From: an uncultured Bacilli bacterium
GTDB lineage: Bacteria > Bacillota_I > Bacilli_A > RF39 > UBA660
DNA: 54,264 nucleotides
Direction: 5' to 3'
Assembly: GCA_934149465.1 (NCBI GenBank)
Contig: CAKPEZ010000006.1
Coordinates: 1 to 54,264, forward strand
In this document: positions 7,925 through 16,667 of the stretch, piece after piece
Numbering within the stretch: position 1 is the first letter of the stretch
Layout of the letters: every line of letters begins with the position of its first letter
Made by a program: the position numbers and the translations under genes
The notes under the pieces: generated by a model
What the model was told of the DNA's origin: nothing
Databases searched by the model: none
Seen by the model: the letters and a program-made list of their open reading frames with translations, nothing else

Positions 7925-8280
7925 AATATATTAAATAAGCCACGTTCTGTACCTATAATAGGTGGTAAACATTTATCTATAAATTTTAAAATTTATTTAT
8001 TCTTTAGTTCTTCTTCCTTTAGAATAATTCCCCTACCAAATTTGGGTTTCTCGCTTGCGGGGTTTACCAACGTTTCACTTTAAACATTTCTATTTAAATT
8101 CGTCACTGTGGCACTTTTACACTTTGTTATTCATAGTTTCCCTTAGAGTAACAAAAAGCCGTAAGTTTTACTTCCTTAGGTTATTTTTTCCCTAAGCACA
8201 AACACTACTATCATCACAGATAGTGCGAGCGTGGACTTTCCTCTATATACTAAATATACAGCGTTTACCTATAATATATT
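7925..8280 (-). ncRNA. rnpB: RNase P RNA (Bacillus type B)
   Basis: On the minus strand the universally conserved 5' segment GAGGAAAGTCCACGCTCGC and the 3' segment ACAGAACGTGGCTTA are both present, with AAACCCAAATTTGGTAGGGG between them. The total length of about 356 and the spacing fit the type B ribozyme of Firmicutes. The ends were set by helix P1: AATATATTA (8272-8280) pairs with TAATATATT (7925-7933). The RNA matures tRNA 5' ends. It begins at the stop codon of gpsB, the same neighbour as in Bacillus subtilis. A run of T follows P1. Confidence 0.95.
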
Positions 8281-8605
8281 AATTTTCATCTTTACCTAAT
8301 ACTATTTTTTCTAATTGTGATATTCTTCTTAATAAATCGACGTTAGTGATTTCTTTTTCACTATGTTTTAAAGCATCTAAGCTAATTTTTAAATTACGTA
8401 TTTCTTGTTTTAAAGAAACATTTTCTTCTGCTAAGATCTGCTTTTCTTTTTCAAGATCTTTTATAATATTATTATACTCGTTGTAATCCTTAATTATTAT
8501 ATCTAGAAATTTATCTACTTCTTGAAGTCGGTAACCAGTAGCGTCTATTTTAAATTCTTTTTCTAAAATATCACGAGCAGTTAAAACTATTTTATCTCGG
8601 TACAT
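8279..8605 (-). CDS. gpsB: Cell division/elongation regulator GpsB
   Basis: 108-residue DivIVA-like protein. The N-terminal lipid-binding domain is recognisable (LTARDILEKEFKIDATGYRLQEVDKFLDIIIKDY, residues 7-40), followed by a long coiled coil and a short C-terminal helix (VDLLRRISQLEKIV). GpsB coordinates penicillin-binding proteins between division and side-wall growth and in several Firmicutes is linked to the PASTA kinase, which is also encoded in this window. Ribosome site AAGGGG precedes the ATG. The stop codon coincides with the start of helix P1 of rnpB. Confidence 0.93.
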   Translation of the reverse strand: MYRDKIVLTARDILEKEFKIDATGYRLQEVDKFLDIIIKDYNEYNNIIKDLEKEKQILAEENVSLKQEIRNLKISLDALKHSEKEITNVDLLRRISQLEKIVLGKDEN

Positions 8606-8631
8606 ACTTATTTGCCCCTTTTCTTCTTTTT

Positions 8632-8799
8632 TTATCTTCTTTTTTTGGTTTCTTCTATATAAGGCTCATCACCATATAAAGGCGATTCTTTCTTTATCTG
8701 ATCTTCTCTAATTTTGGCGATAATTTTCTTTAATTCTTCAGCATATTTCTTACGTTCACTAGCAGAAACGTTTTCATACTTTTTAGTTTCTTGTTCCAT
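8632..8799 (-). CDS. Small charged protein upstream of gpsB, unknown
   Basis: A 55-codon ORF starting MEQETKKYENVSASERKKYA and ending EETKKRR. It has a strong ribosome site (GAGGTG) and a good promoter directly upstream, and it ends 26 bases before gpsB, so it appears to lead the gpsB-rnpB transcription unit. It is highly charged, helical in appearance and has no hydrophobic segment. I do not recognise a family. Confidence 0.7.
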   Translation of the reverse strand: MEQETKKYENVSASERKKYAEELKKIIAKIREDQIKKESPLYGDEPYIEETKKRR

Positions 8800-8820
8800 C
8801 TAATCACCTCTTCGTCATTA

Positions 8821-8850
8821 ATTTTATCATAAATAATAGCTTTTTGTCAA
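8821..8850 (-). promoter_or_regulatory. Promoter of the gpsB-rnpB unit
   Basis: Minus strand: -35 TTGACA (8845-8850), an 18-base spacer, and -10 TAAAAT (8821-8826), 20 bases before the ribosome site of the 55-codon ORF. Confidence 0.8.
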
Positions 8851-8865
8851 ATTAGCTCTATTAAT

Positions 8866-8894
8866 AAAAAAAGACTATTAAAACTTAAATAGTC
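8866..8894 (-). terminator. Intrinsic terminator of the Tad operon
   Basis: Minus strand: GACTATT and AATAGTC form a stem around an 8-base loop that includes the end of the last Tad gene, followed by seven T. It closes the operon that begins at 17334. Confidence 0.8.
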
Positions 8895-9867
8895 CAAATA
8901 ATTTATTCTTACTATCAGTATGACTTTCTTCAGTAATTTGCCTTACTAAGCCTAATTTTGCTAAGAAAGGGGCAATATAATTTTTATTATCTCTTCTTTC
9001 ATTTAGTGGTGGCATATTATAAAAAATACTAGATTTTGTTTCGTATTCAAAGTCTAAAACATCTTTAGATGTTAGTAAGCTTTTATTTAAAATAATTTTC
9101 TTATTTTTTAATTTTTCAAATACATGCCTATTAGCTTTTAAAAGACGATTTAATTTAATTATTGATGGCTCTAAAAGATATATTACATCATTACAGATAT
9201 CAGTATTATCACTTTCATTTAAATCAAGTAAAATAACATCAGAATTTTGGTATTTAATTAATAGTTTTGGAAGTTCCGGAGATGTTACTGAATACATATT
9301 TTCCTCATTAAAATAAGTAAAATCATTTTTGTCTACTTCAATTGCTACTACGTTATAATACTCTTGTAAAGTCTTTTTTAACATATAAATTAAAGAAGTA
9401 GAACCAGCGTGTTCAGTTACATTTTTAAAGCCAATAATTCTTAAACTTTTAGTTATTACTCTTTCATTTACTTCTTCAGTTAAATTTTCAAGCTGATGAA
9501 TATGTGCAACATCTCGGTAACTATTTGGATGCTCTAAAAGGTATAATATTCCTTCTTTATTTTTAGTAAAATTATATATTCCCATACTAATTAATCTTGA
9601 TAGATATAAAGGAGATGAAGTTTCTTCATCATCATCTAGTAACAAGATTATCTTAGAAACATCTAAATTTACTGATAATTTTTGAATATTTTTTAGATCA
9701 TGATAGTTTTTGATCGCTGTTATATCAAGGATCATTCGTTGGTAAAAGAAATTATCAAAGGTTGCAATTATATCATCAACATCAAATTCTCCAGTCATTG
9801 TTTTTATGACATCTATTTCCAAGGTATCAAGCATTTCTTTATATTTATTAGAAATTATTACATTCAT
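8878..9867 (-). CDS. TadZ/CpaE-like pilus localisation protein with degenerate ATPase
   Basis: 329 residues. The layout resembles CpaE/TadZ: an N-terminal receiver-like half (to about residue 135) and a C-terminal MinD/ParA-like half. Where the deviant Walker A should be (KGGxGKT), the sequence reads TEHAGSTSL (151-159): the glycine-serine-threonine core is kept but both lysines are gone. The later strand DVILLDLNES (210-219) resembles the Walker A'/B region. ATP hydrolysis is therefore doubtful. TadZ proteins place the Tad machine at a cell pole and several are atypical ATPases (family knowledge). It is the last gene of the Tad operon. The identification rests on fold layout and context. Confidence 0.65.
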   Translation of the reverse strand: MNVIISNKYKEMLDTLEIDVIKTMTGEFDVDDIIATFDNFFYQRMILDITAIKNYHDLKNIQKLSVNLDVSKIILLLDDDEETSSPLYLSRLISMGIYNFTKNKEGILYLLEHPNSYRDVAHIHQLENLTEEVNERVITKSLRIIGFKNVTEHAGSTSLIYMLKKTLQEYYNVVAIEVDKNDFTYFNEENMYSVTSPELPKLLIKYQNSDVILLDLNESDNTDICNDVIYLLEPSIIKLNRLLKANRHVFEKLKNKKIILNKSLLTSKDVLDFEYETKSSIFYNMPPLNERRDNKNYIAPFLAKLGLVRQITEESHTDSKNKLFGLFKF

Positions 9868-9882
9868 ACTTTTTCTTCCTTT

Positions 9883-10296
9883 CTATACATTTGTTACAAC
9901 TCTTGTTTCCCCACGAATAGGGATCGTTATATTTAGATTAAAGAAAGGAAATTCTAATCTAATATAGGTTTCAACAAGATAGTATGTTCTATTTCCAGAG
10001 TCATCACTTGTAAATTTAGGCGTGATACAATAACCAATATCATAACATGCTCTTTCAGTGGTACTAGAAGCTGAAAGTGCTGTTATCGGAACATAATAAG
10101 ATACTTGACTAATATATTCTTTAATAGCGCCTTCTGCTTTTTCATATCCTTCATACTGCTCTATATAATTAATAATTTGGTTTTTTACTCTAAAAGCTTT
10201 TGCGTAATTTAAAGCAAGTGCCATAAACACGATATATAATCCTAAGAATATTAGGATTATTTTTATCATAAAAGCTCCACCAAAGGCATCACGCAT
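9883..10296 (-). CDS. TadE-like pseudopilin
   Basis: 137 residues with a short leader (MRDAFGG), one hydrophobic helix (FMIKIILIFLGLYIVFMALALNYA) and an extracellular beta-rich domain with two cysteines (ACYDIGYC). This is the layout of TadE/TadF minor pseudopilins, whose leader is cut by a prepilin peptidase at a glycine. The glycines before AFMIKI are candidates. A good ribosome site (AGAGGTG) precedes the ATG. It lies between the small pilin gene and the TadZ-like gene. The prepilin peptidase itself is not in the window. Confidence 0.65.
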   Translation of the reverse strand: MRDAFGGAFMIKIILIFLGLYIVFMALALNYAKAFRVKNQIINYIEQYEGYEKAEGAIKEYISQVSYYVPITALSASSTTERACYDIGYCITPKFTSDDSGNRTYYLVETYIRLEFPFFNLNITIPIRGETRVVTNV

Positions 10297-10313
10297 AAAT
10301 TTTCACCTCTTTT

Positions 10314-10499
10314 TTATTTACATGCTTTTGTTGTTGGATCCCAATATTGACCTTCTGGACAACTTTTTGTTCCAGCACCCCATGCATTTTCAATACTTTG
10401 TTGAATAGATGGCCATAAAGCCCAAAGGATTGCTCCAATAGCAGCGATTGCTATTACTGTGATAACTGTCATGTTTAATTCACCTGTTGCTTCTTTCAT
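10314..10499 (-). CDS. Small Flp-like pilin candidate
   Basis: 61 residues. A six-residue leader ending in glycine (MKEATG), then ELNMTVITVIAIAAIGAIL, a hydrophobic helix directly after the cleavage site as in type IV and Flp pilins, and a short tail with two cysteines (CPEGQYWDPTTKAC). Size and position beside tadC and the TadE-like gene make it the probable major fibre subunit. The acidic residue is at +1 after the glycine and not at the Flp consensus +5 position, so it is a divergent member. Confidence 0.65.
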   Translation of the reverse strand: MKEATGELNMTVITVIAIAAIGAILWALWPSIQQSIENAWGAGTKSCPEGQYWDPTTKACK

Positions 10500-10541
10500 C
10501 GGTTATTCCTCCTTTCTTTAAAATTCATCTATATTCAAATT

Positions 10542-11324
10542 CTATACTCTCATTAGCATAAAAATTGAAATCAATAATAAAATCATTGTACCAGCACCAG
10601 TGCATACTAGCATTGTTAGTGTTTTATTCTCCATTTTAGTTAAACGCTCTTTATATTTTTGTTCTCTAGATTTTGCTTGTAAGTTAGATACTGTTTTAGA
10701 AAAGGCTAGTAGTTGAATATATTTCTTTTCTTGGCTACCAAGACCTAATCTATACAATAGTCGCATCATTCTCATTGAATCACGTACAGGATATTCTTGA
10801 GCAAACTCCATATATGGATCTATTGATGAATCCCCCGCATTTATTTTAGCTGTAAGATCTCTTAATCCACTTTTAAATATATCTGGAGCATCATCTATTG
10901 ATTTAGCGATTGCAACTGGTACAGTATAATGGTGAACTAATATCTCTAAGCTTTTCAAATAATATGGTAATAATAGATCTATTTCATGTAGATGAGCTTT
11001 GTAATATTTTTTTAAACTAGAATATTCAGATTTAAATACTATATATCCTACTACAAAAGCAGCAATTACATTTAGAAAGCTTAAGTTAGATAGAAATATG
11101 AAGATTAAGGCAATTATTACGATACCTGCTAATCTAATTCTTTTCATAAAAAGAACGCTTGGATCTACTTTATCTCCATACTTTGCTCTTACTAAAAATT
11201 CATAATCTGATTCTTTTAAAAAGCGAAAATATTGTTCATTCTCTTGAATAAATTTATTAGCACTTATTTTATTGTTGTATTCTAAAATAAACATCAATAT
11301 TATTCCAACTAGTAGCATCTCCAT
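10542..11324 (-). CDS. tadC: TadC-like inner-membrane platform protein
   Basis: 260-residue type II secretion F-domain protein. Hydrophobic segments occur at the N-terminus, around residues 70-95 (two close segments) and at the C-terminus (TLTMLVCTGAGTMILLLISIF). The cytoplasmic helical region (YYLKSLEILVHHYTVPVAIAKSIDDAP) matches GspF/TadC. It is the second of two platform subunits and overlaps the end of tadB (start codon at 11324 shares bases with the tadB stop). It probably works with CpaF to extrude the pilin. Confidence 0.8.
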   Translation of the reverse strand: MEMLLVGIILMFILEYNNKISANKFIQENEQYFRFLKESDYEFLVRAKYGDKVDPSVLFMKRIRLAGIVIIALIFIFLSNLSFLNVIAAFVVGYIVFKSEYSSLKKYYKAHLHEIDLLLPYYLKSLEILVHHYTVPVAIAKSIDDAPDIFKSGLRDLTAKINAGDSSIDPYMEFAQEYPVRDSMRMMRLLYRLGLGSQEKKYIQLLAFSKTVSNLQAKSREQKYKERLTKMENKTLTMLVCTGAGTMILLLISIFMLMRV

Positions 11325-12217
11325 TATTCAGCACCTACATTCTCGTTATAATATTTTTCTCCGCTTAAAAGAAAATAACTATTTATAATAATAATTGCAT
11401 GAATAAGTAATTTTACATACCAAAGTTTAAGCATTGATATATATGTATCTACTCCTAGTAATAACTGAGTTAACATAATAAGGAAATAAAGAATTATTCC
11501 ATATTGAATGAATTGTCTATGAAAAGTTTGACGATCCATTCTATCTCTATAAACATTTTCTACTAATAAATCGATATCAGATAGCATGTTTTCAAAAGTT
11601 TCTGCTGTATCTTTAGCACCCTCTTTAGTAACTTGTAAGAATAGCTGATGCATATTTTTTACAATATAATATGGATATTTTTCATTCATAAATTCAATTG
11701 AATGATTAATATCTCCTTCTTCATAAGATAGGCGAATCATTTCTTTGACATCACTTAATACTGGTTCTTCTAATACTCCTGATGATACTACTCCTTCTAA
11801 TGATTTTACAAAAGCTTCAGTAGTTGCAAATTCCATTATTGTATTAGTTGTATATATTTGAATTTGCTCAAAGATAAATTCACTGTATATTCTTTTGCAA
11901 CGAAGATAAGTTAAATATGGAATTATTGAAATCGCTGCAATGATATAAATAATTGTTATAAATATGTTATAAAAATACATATAAGATACTACTCCAGCGA
12001 TTATGGAAAAAACAAGTACTTGAATTCCATATTGTCTTGGAGTAAATTCTAGTCCTAATTCTTTGACTTTTTCTCTTACTACTTTAAAAGAGTATGGAGC
12101 ATATTTATCATATAAATTTCGAGCTTGGTGAGAGATAAATTTATATACTCCTTCCCCTTTATTAATTCTATATAAGATAACAAAGATTAGAAGGACTGCA
12201 ACAATAACAAATTCCAT
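11324..12217 (-). CDS. tadB: TadB-like inner-membrane platform protein
   Basis: 297 residues, GspF/TadB type. An N-terminal transmembrane helix, two central hydrophobic segments (about residues 67-105), a long cytoplasmic helical domain (EFATTEAFVKSLEGVVSSGV to ENMLSDIDLLVENVYRDRM) and two C-terminal transmembrane helices. It follows the ATPase gene and overlaps tadC, the standard cpaF-tadB-tadC order. Together with TadC it forms the membrane platform turned by the ATPase (family knowledge). Confidence 0.8.
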   Translation of the reverse strand: MEFVIVAVLLIFVILYRINKGEGVYKFISHQARNLYDKYAPYSFKVVREKVKELGLEFTPRQYGIQVLVFSIIAGVVSYMYFYNIFITIIYIIAAISIIPYLTYLRCKRIYSEFIFEQIQIYTTNTIMEFATTEAFVKSLEGVVSSGVLEEPVLSDVKEMIRLSYEEGDINHSIEFMNEKYPYYIVKNMHQLFLQVTKEGAKDTAETFENMLSDIDLLVENVYRDRMDRQTFHRQFIQYGIILYFLIMLTQLLLGVDTYISMLKLWYVKLLIHAIIIINSYFLLSGEKYYNENVGAE

Positions 12218-12232
12218 TGTTTCACCTTCTTT

Positions 12233-13312
12233 TTAATTATTTGCTGGTTTTAATATTTCTTGAACTAATATATCAGGAGCCATTATTATTCCTTGACTTT
12301 CTAAGTAATCAAGGAGATAAGGACTTGGATTATTGATAGTAACTTTTCCGTCTGGAGTCTTTTTATATATTGTGTGTGTTTCTGGTTTATTAGTCTCTTT
12401 ATCTACGTAGAACTCTACTACTTCAGATACTTCACGATGGAACCTTCCATATTTTTTACTGTAATATGCCTTAATATGAACTCCTAATTGAACGTACCTA
12501 TGGATACTTCTTAAGAACTGTTCAATATCTATATTTGTTTCTAATAGACTATACATACGGTTTGGTATAGATTCAGCTTTATCAGCATGGATAGTTGATA
12601 AAATATTATGCCCTGATGAAATTGAGTTTCTAACCGCCATTACTGCTTCGGCACTTCTTATTTCGGAAAGTAAAATCCATCTAGGATTTTGTCGCATGCA
12701 AGTTACTAATACATCAGAATAAGATGCTATATTATTAGTTTTCATTGCAATAATATCACGGTGAGGGAAAATTTTATCTAAGTGAAGTTCTAATGTGTCT
12801 TCTATTGTAATTATTTTTTCATTTTCTTTAGTATGCGCTGCTAGGTATTTAATAAATTCTGTTTTACCACTACCAGTTTCACCACTTACAATAATGTTGC
12901 AATGTCCTTCAACGCATTTTAAAATAAAATTATGAATATCTAATCTAATATAGTCTTCTGCTATTATTTTATCTCTTTGAAGCCTTATTTTAGCTGGGGT
13001 TTTACGTATTAAAACTGCTATTCCATTTCTTGCTACTGAATCGTGTACAAAGTTCATACGAAGTTCAGCTGATTCTGCATCTAGGAAAGGATTAGCCATA
13101 TTAAAAGATTTACCCATAGCATTAGAACACTGAAAAGCAATTTTTTCCATTACAGAATTATCTATTCCCGTGTTTTCTACTCTTTCTACTCCTTTGGATA
13201 AGCTTTTTATCCAAACTTGTCCATTATTACTATAGGATATATCTGTAATATCATCATTTTCTAGAAATGGTTTTAAAGGTCCAAAATCTATTTTATTAAA
13301 TATATTATCCAT
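12233..13312 (-). CDS. tadA: TadA/CpaF secretion ATPase
   Basis: 359-residue type II/IV secretion ATPase that powers Tad pilus assembly. Seen: Walker A GETGSGKT (144-151), an Asp box (TIEDTLELHL, 169-178), Walker B WILLSEIRSAEAV (212-224) and the His box GHNILSTIHADKAES (234-248). The N-terminal domain is short, about 95 residues shorter than many CpaF proteins. It is expected to form a hexamer at the cytoplasmic face with TadB and TadC. The gene lies 11 bases after the CpaB-like gene. Confidence 0.92.
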   Translation of the reverse strand: MDNIFNKIDFGPLKPFLENDDITDISYSNNGQVWIKSLSKGVERVENTGIDNSVMEKIAFQCSNAMGKSFNMANPFLDAESAELRMNFVHDSVARNGIAVLIRKTPAKIRLQRDKIIAEDYIRLDIHNFILKCVEGHCNIIVSGETGSGKTEFIKYLAAHTKENEKIITIEDTLELHLDKIFPHRDIIAMKTNNIASYSDVLVTCMRQNPRWILLSEIRSAEAVMAVRNSISSGHNILSTIHADKAESIPNRMYSLLETNIDIEQFLRSIHRYVQLGVHIKAYYSKKYGRFHREVSEVVEFYVDKETNKPETHTIYKKTPDGKVTINNPSPYLLDYLESQGIIMAPDILVQEILKPANN

Positions 13313-13323
13313 TTTTACACCTC

Positions 13324-14139
13324 TTATTCAGTAGTAGTTCCAGATACATTAGGTAACATATCTTCAGTAATAAGAGTAGTCTTACTTAAAATAAATTCTT
13401 TTATATGCTCACTATTTACTGAGACTGTATCTTTTTCAGTAAGTACTTCTGTATTTGGAACAGGGATTAACTCTGCTGATACAGAAGTTAGATATAAAGC
13501 TTTTCTTAATAGTAAGTGAACATCTTCTGGTACTGCAAAGATTAATGAACTAGGTACTCTAGCTTCGTCAGTATTTTCAAACACATGTCTTCCAGAACTA
13601 TCTTTTACATCAAGTATTTCTATATTACTTATAAGTTTTCCAAATAATATTTTACCATCATCATCAATGGCTTTAAAATAAATATTAATATAATTTCCTG
13701 GGAATATTGAGTTACCATAAGTAGTATTCATTGTAACCGGCAAATTAAACACTGTATATCCGCTTTGAATTTGACCAAAAGCAGAATCTGGAAGTTCAGA
13801 AGCATTTACAAGAGCATCTTTATAAAAAACACTTCCAGCAGGAATTATAGTATTATAATTAGAATATTTTCCAATTATAAAGCTTGCACTGGTTATATAA
13901 TTTCCTTTTAAATAACTTTGAGGAAGTTCCATGTAACCAATCATATCACTTGTTATCTCAGTTCTTGGCTGAATAGTTACTTTAGCATATGGAACTTGGA
14001 CAGGTTTAACAGCAGCATTTAATCTTTGATTATAAGCAAAATATAATATCAAAAGACATAATAATACTCCAATAATAGTAACTGTATTCTTGTTTGCAAA
14101 AAATCTTTTTAATCCTATCTGCCAGTTTTTGTTTTTCAT
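13324..14139 (-). CDS. CpaB/RcpC-like SAF-domain protein
   Basis: 271 residues. One N-terminal transmembrane helix (NTVTIIGVLLCLLILYFAY, residues 18-36) and an extracytoplasmic SAF domain (VQVPYAKVTIQPRTEITSDM then GYMELPQSYL), followed by a beta-rich C-terminal half. CpaB/RcpC proteins are envelope components of Tad systems. In Gram-positive loci they are thought to guide the fibre across the wall. It lies immediately upstream of the ATPase gene. A homologue of the outer-membrane secretin is not present, as expected for a monoderm. Confidence 0.75.
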   Translation of the reverse strand: MKNKNWQIGLKRFFANKNTVTIIGVLLCLLILYFAYNQRLNAAVKPVQVPYAKVTIQPRTEITSDMIGYMELPQSYLKGNYITSASFIIGKYSNYNTIIPAGSVFYKDALVNASELPDSAFGQIQSGYTVFNLPVTMNTTYGNSIFPGNYINIYFKAIDDDGKILFGKLISNIEILDVKDSSGRHVFENTDEARVPSSLIFAVPEDVHLLLRKALYLTSVSAELIPVPNTEVLTEKDTVSVNSEHIKEFILSKTTLITEDMLPNVSGTTTE

Positions 14140-14161
14140 CTTACTTTCCTCCTTAATATTC

Positions 14162-14569
14162 TTAGTATCTTGTTTCTAAAATAGCATCTAATTGATTTAC
14201 TATATTAAAAGAAACAGGGTCTCCTTTTATTACATAAGTATTAGTGCTGTCAATTATTCTAACACTTATCTTAGCTGGTACTTCTATTATATCATAAAAT
14301 TCTAAAGTATATCCATTTGAATTATAAGAACTTGTCTCTGCAAAACGACGTGTAAAGTTTTCGACAAATTTTTGCTCTATTATTTTTATTTCGCCTGTTC
14401 TTCGGTAATAAGCAATATCAACTGAATCTATCATTGCAGCAGATGCTACTTCTTTTAATTCATAATAATCTTGTTCGTTTGATGTAGTTAGATTTTGAAA
14501 TAGTAAAAGGACCATAAACCCAACGAGTCCTAAGATAACTACCCAAACGGTTGCAAATGACCATTTCAT
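14162..14569 (-). CDS. Tad-locus single-pass exported protein
   Basis: 135 residues with an N-terminal hydrophobic helix (FATVWVVILGLVGFMVLLLF, residues 5-24) and an extracytoplasmic domain that begins with a helix (NEQDYYELKEVASAAMIDSVD), as in pseudopilin-like proteins. I recall a conserved family of unknown function with this N-terminus (MKWSFATVWVVILG) in low-GC gut bacteria but cannot confirm the number. It stops one base before the next gene begins on the same strand order, so it belongs to the operon. A minor pseudopilin role is likely but inferred. Confidence 0.6.
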   Translation of the reverse strand: MKWSFATVWVVILGLVGFMVLLLFQNLTTSNEQDYYELKEVASAAMIDSVDIAYYRRTGEIKIIEQKFVENFTRRFAETSSYNSNGYTLEFYDIIEVPAKISVRIIDSTNTYVIKGDPVSFNIVNQLDAILETRY

Positions 14570-14570
14570 T

Positions 14571-16667
14571 TTATCCTAGTGGCCCCCTTCCTAGTTCATA
14601 TATTTTTTCAGTTGTTTTTTCTGTTACAATATTAGAGTATTGTTTTAAGAAATTACTTGTTCCATCATAGTTAATACTTTTATCTAAATATGTTCCTGCT
14701 TGTTTGTTATAAGATCTTATTTCAGAAATTGTCTGATTAGTAAGTACTACTACATATTCTGGATCTGTGTTATAAGTATTAATTAGTCTTTCTTGATTAG
14801 GAACACTTTTTATCCAAGTAAACCAATTCTCTCCTGCTTTTCGGTTAGGAAAAGGTTCATTTAAAGTAATAGGCCTATAATAAAATCCAAATATATCAGT
14901 ATCTTTCCCATTATTAGGTTTATCAGGATCTGGACCTGGGCAGTTACCTTCTTTATCACAATTATACTTATTTATACAGTTAACTCCACATTCGTAAACT
15001 ATACTCCAAGCATTCTTTTTGTTCATTCCTTGAACAGCTAAATTTTGAAATATAGCTGATACTTGAAATTCTCCAGTTGGTGTGTCTATTGGAATAAAGT
15101 ATTTTTTCCCTTCATTTATATATGTTTCATCATACTTATCCATATTAGAATAATCACCATAAACTATTTCCGCAGTTGCTCTATTGATATTAGCATTATC
15201 TAATTCATATGAACAAGTTGCTGTTAATTTTTCACCTTCACTCCATGTACTTGGGCTTGGAGAAGAGCAATTAATTTTTCCAGATGTACCTCCATCTGCA
15301 AAAGTTACATCACTACTTGCATCTATTCCATTATAATGGGACGCTATTTCTTTTTCGATTATTTTCTTCGCATCAGTTTTATTTTTACATTTATTAGATG
15401 TTAACTTTACTGTCCTACATCCAGAATCATAACTAATCCAAGAAACGCCATTTTTATCGGTGCAGGATGGTCCTAAATCATCTCTTTGACATCTTTGTAT
15501 TTCATATTCTTCACTATAATATAGTTCTGGGCATTCAGGTTCCTTGTCATATTCATAGTAAGTTTCATTAGTGTAAAGAGCTCTATAAGTGAATCCCGTT
15601 CCTGTTAGTAATGGGTTAGGTTCATATTCTAGATGAAACTTCATTTCTGCCGTTTCAGTTCTTCTTATACTGGCAGTAACTGCTCCAGATAATTGATGAG
15701 GGCATTTAGTAGAAAGATTAGTTGGGACATCATCTGCTTTTATTGTTACCGAATAGCTTTCGGTAGTACAGTTATCAAATTTTCCATCGCTACAAGTAAG
15801 GGATAAGTTTTTAACTTGGGCTGCGCCACATCCGTTTCCACCTTGTTCGCATTCGTCAGGATGACTAGCTGCATATTTAGGATCTAAACATTTATTATCT
15901 CCGTAGTTTACTGTGATTCCATTCATAGAACCATTATCATCTAGTATTTGAACCCAAGAAGCGTATGCTCCATTTTGACAATCATTTCCTGGTGATACAC
16001 TAAATCTTCCACTTGTTACTACGCAATAATTAGTTCCAGAAGAGCTATATTTTAAGATATACATTCCTGGTCTTCCACTAGAACTACGAGTATAAGAACT
16101 AACTTTATATGTTGTATTATTACTCCAATAGAAGTGCTCATAGTATTTTCCACCGCTTGGCTTTTGAATACGAGCGTTAGATGCAATTATTTTAGCTTGA
16201 GTAGCTTGTCCTGAGACATTTATATTAGAATTAGAAGTTATATTTCCATCAAAAACCATTAATCTAGTTGATGGAGAATATCCCTCGCTACTTACAGATA
16301 TATCAAAGCGAATATCTTCATTAGTAGCAAGTTCTTCTGCTGTAAATGTTATATTAAAAGCAATATTTCTATACTGATAGCTAGCATTAGCACGGCAATT
16401 ATTATTACTATCTCTATTACACATGAAATTATAGAAATTATAGCCACTTCCTTTAGCAGTATGACTTACTCCATTAGTTGCAGTTATTGTAATAGATGGA
16501 CTATTATTATCAACGTCGTGAACAAAAGCCCACCCACTAAAGGTAACTCCACTACTAGTAACAGTCATTTTATCGATATTATAAACAATATCTCCTCTAG
16601 CAGCATTTACTTTTAATGGAATAAAGAAAATAACTAGAAAAAGCACTATTAAATACTTCTTATTCAA
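14571..16667 (-). CDS. Large secreted Cys-rich protein of the Tad operon
   Basis: 698 residues from a TTG start at 16667, which has AGGAG 8 bases upstream and gives a clean signal peptide (NKKYLIVLFLVIFFIPLKVNAA). Farther upstream in-frame TTG starts would overlap the previous gene more and spoil the signal. The mature protein is rich in Ser, Thr, Asn, Tyr and Cys pairs, has repeated short beta-type blocks with C..C spacing, and ends without a membrane anchor or LPXTG motif. I recognise no domain. Its location at the head of a Tad operon suggests a tip adhesin or a surface-exposed pilus protein (inference). Cysteine-rich extracellular proteins need disulfide handling. A thioredoxin-like membrane protein is encoded divergently at 17444. 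Confidence 0.75.
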   Translation of the reverse strand: MNKKYLIVLFLVIFFIPLKVNAARGDIVYNIDKMTVTSSGVTFSGWAFVHDVDNNSPSITITATNGVSHTAKGSGYNFYNFMCNRDSNNNCRANASYQYRNIAFNITFTAEELATNEDIRFDISVSSEGYSPSTRLMVFDGNITSNSNINVSGQATQAKIIASNARIQKPSGGKYYEHFYWSNNTTYKVSSYTRSSSGRPGMYILKYSSSGTNYCVVTSGRFSVSPGNDCQNGAYASWVQILDDNGSMNGITVNYGDNKCLDPKYAASHPDECEQGGNGCGAAQVKNLSLTCSDGKFDNCTTESYSVTIKADDVPTNLSTKCPHQLSGAVTASIRRTETAEMKFHLEYEPNPLLTGTGFTYRALYTNETYYEYDKEPECPELYYSEEYEIQRCQRDDLGPSCTDKNGVSWISYDSGCRTVKLTSNKCKNKTDAKKIIEKEIASHYNGIDASSDVTFADGGTSGKINCSSPSPSTWSEGEKLTATCSYELDNANINRATAEIVYGDYSNMDKYDETYINEGKKYFIPIDTPTGEFQVSAIFQNLAVQGMNKKNAWSIVYECGVNCINKYNCDKEGNCPGPDPDKPNNGKDTDIFGFYYRPITLNEPFPNRKAGENWFTWIKSVPNQERLINTYNTDPEYVVVLTNQTISEIRSYNKQAGTYLDKSINYDGTSNFLKQYSNIVTEKTTEKIYELGRGPLG

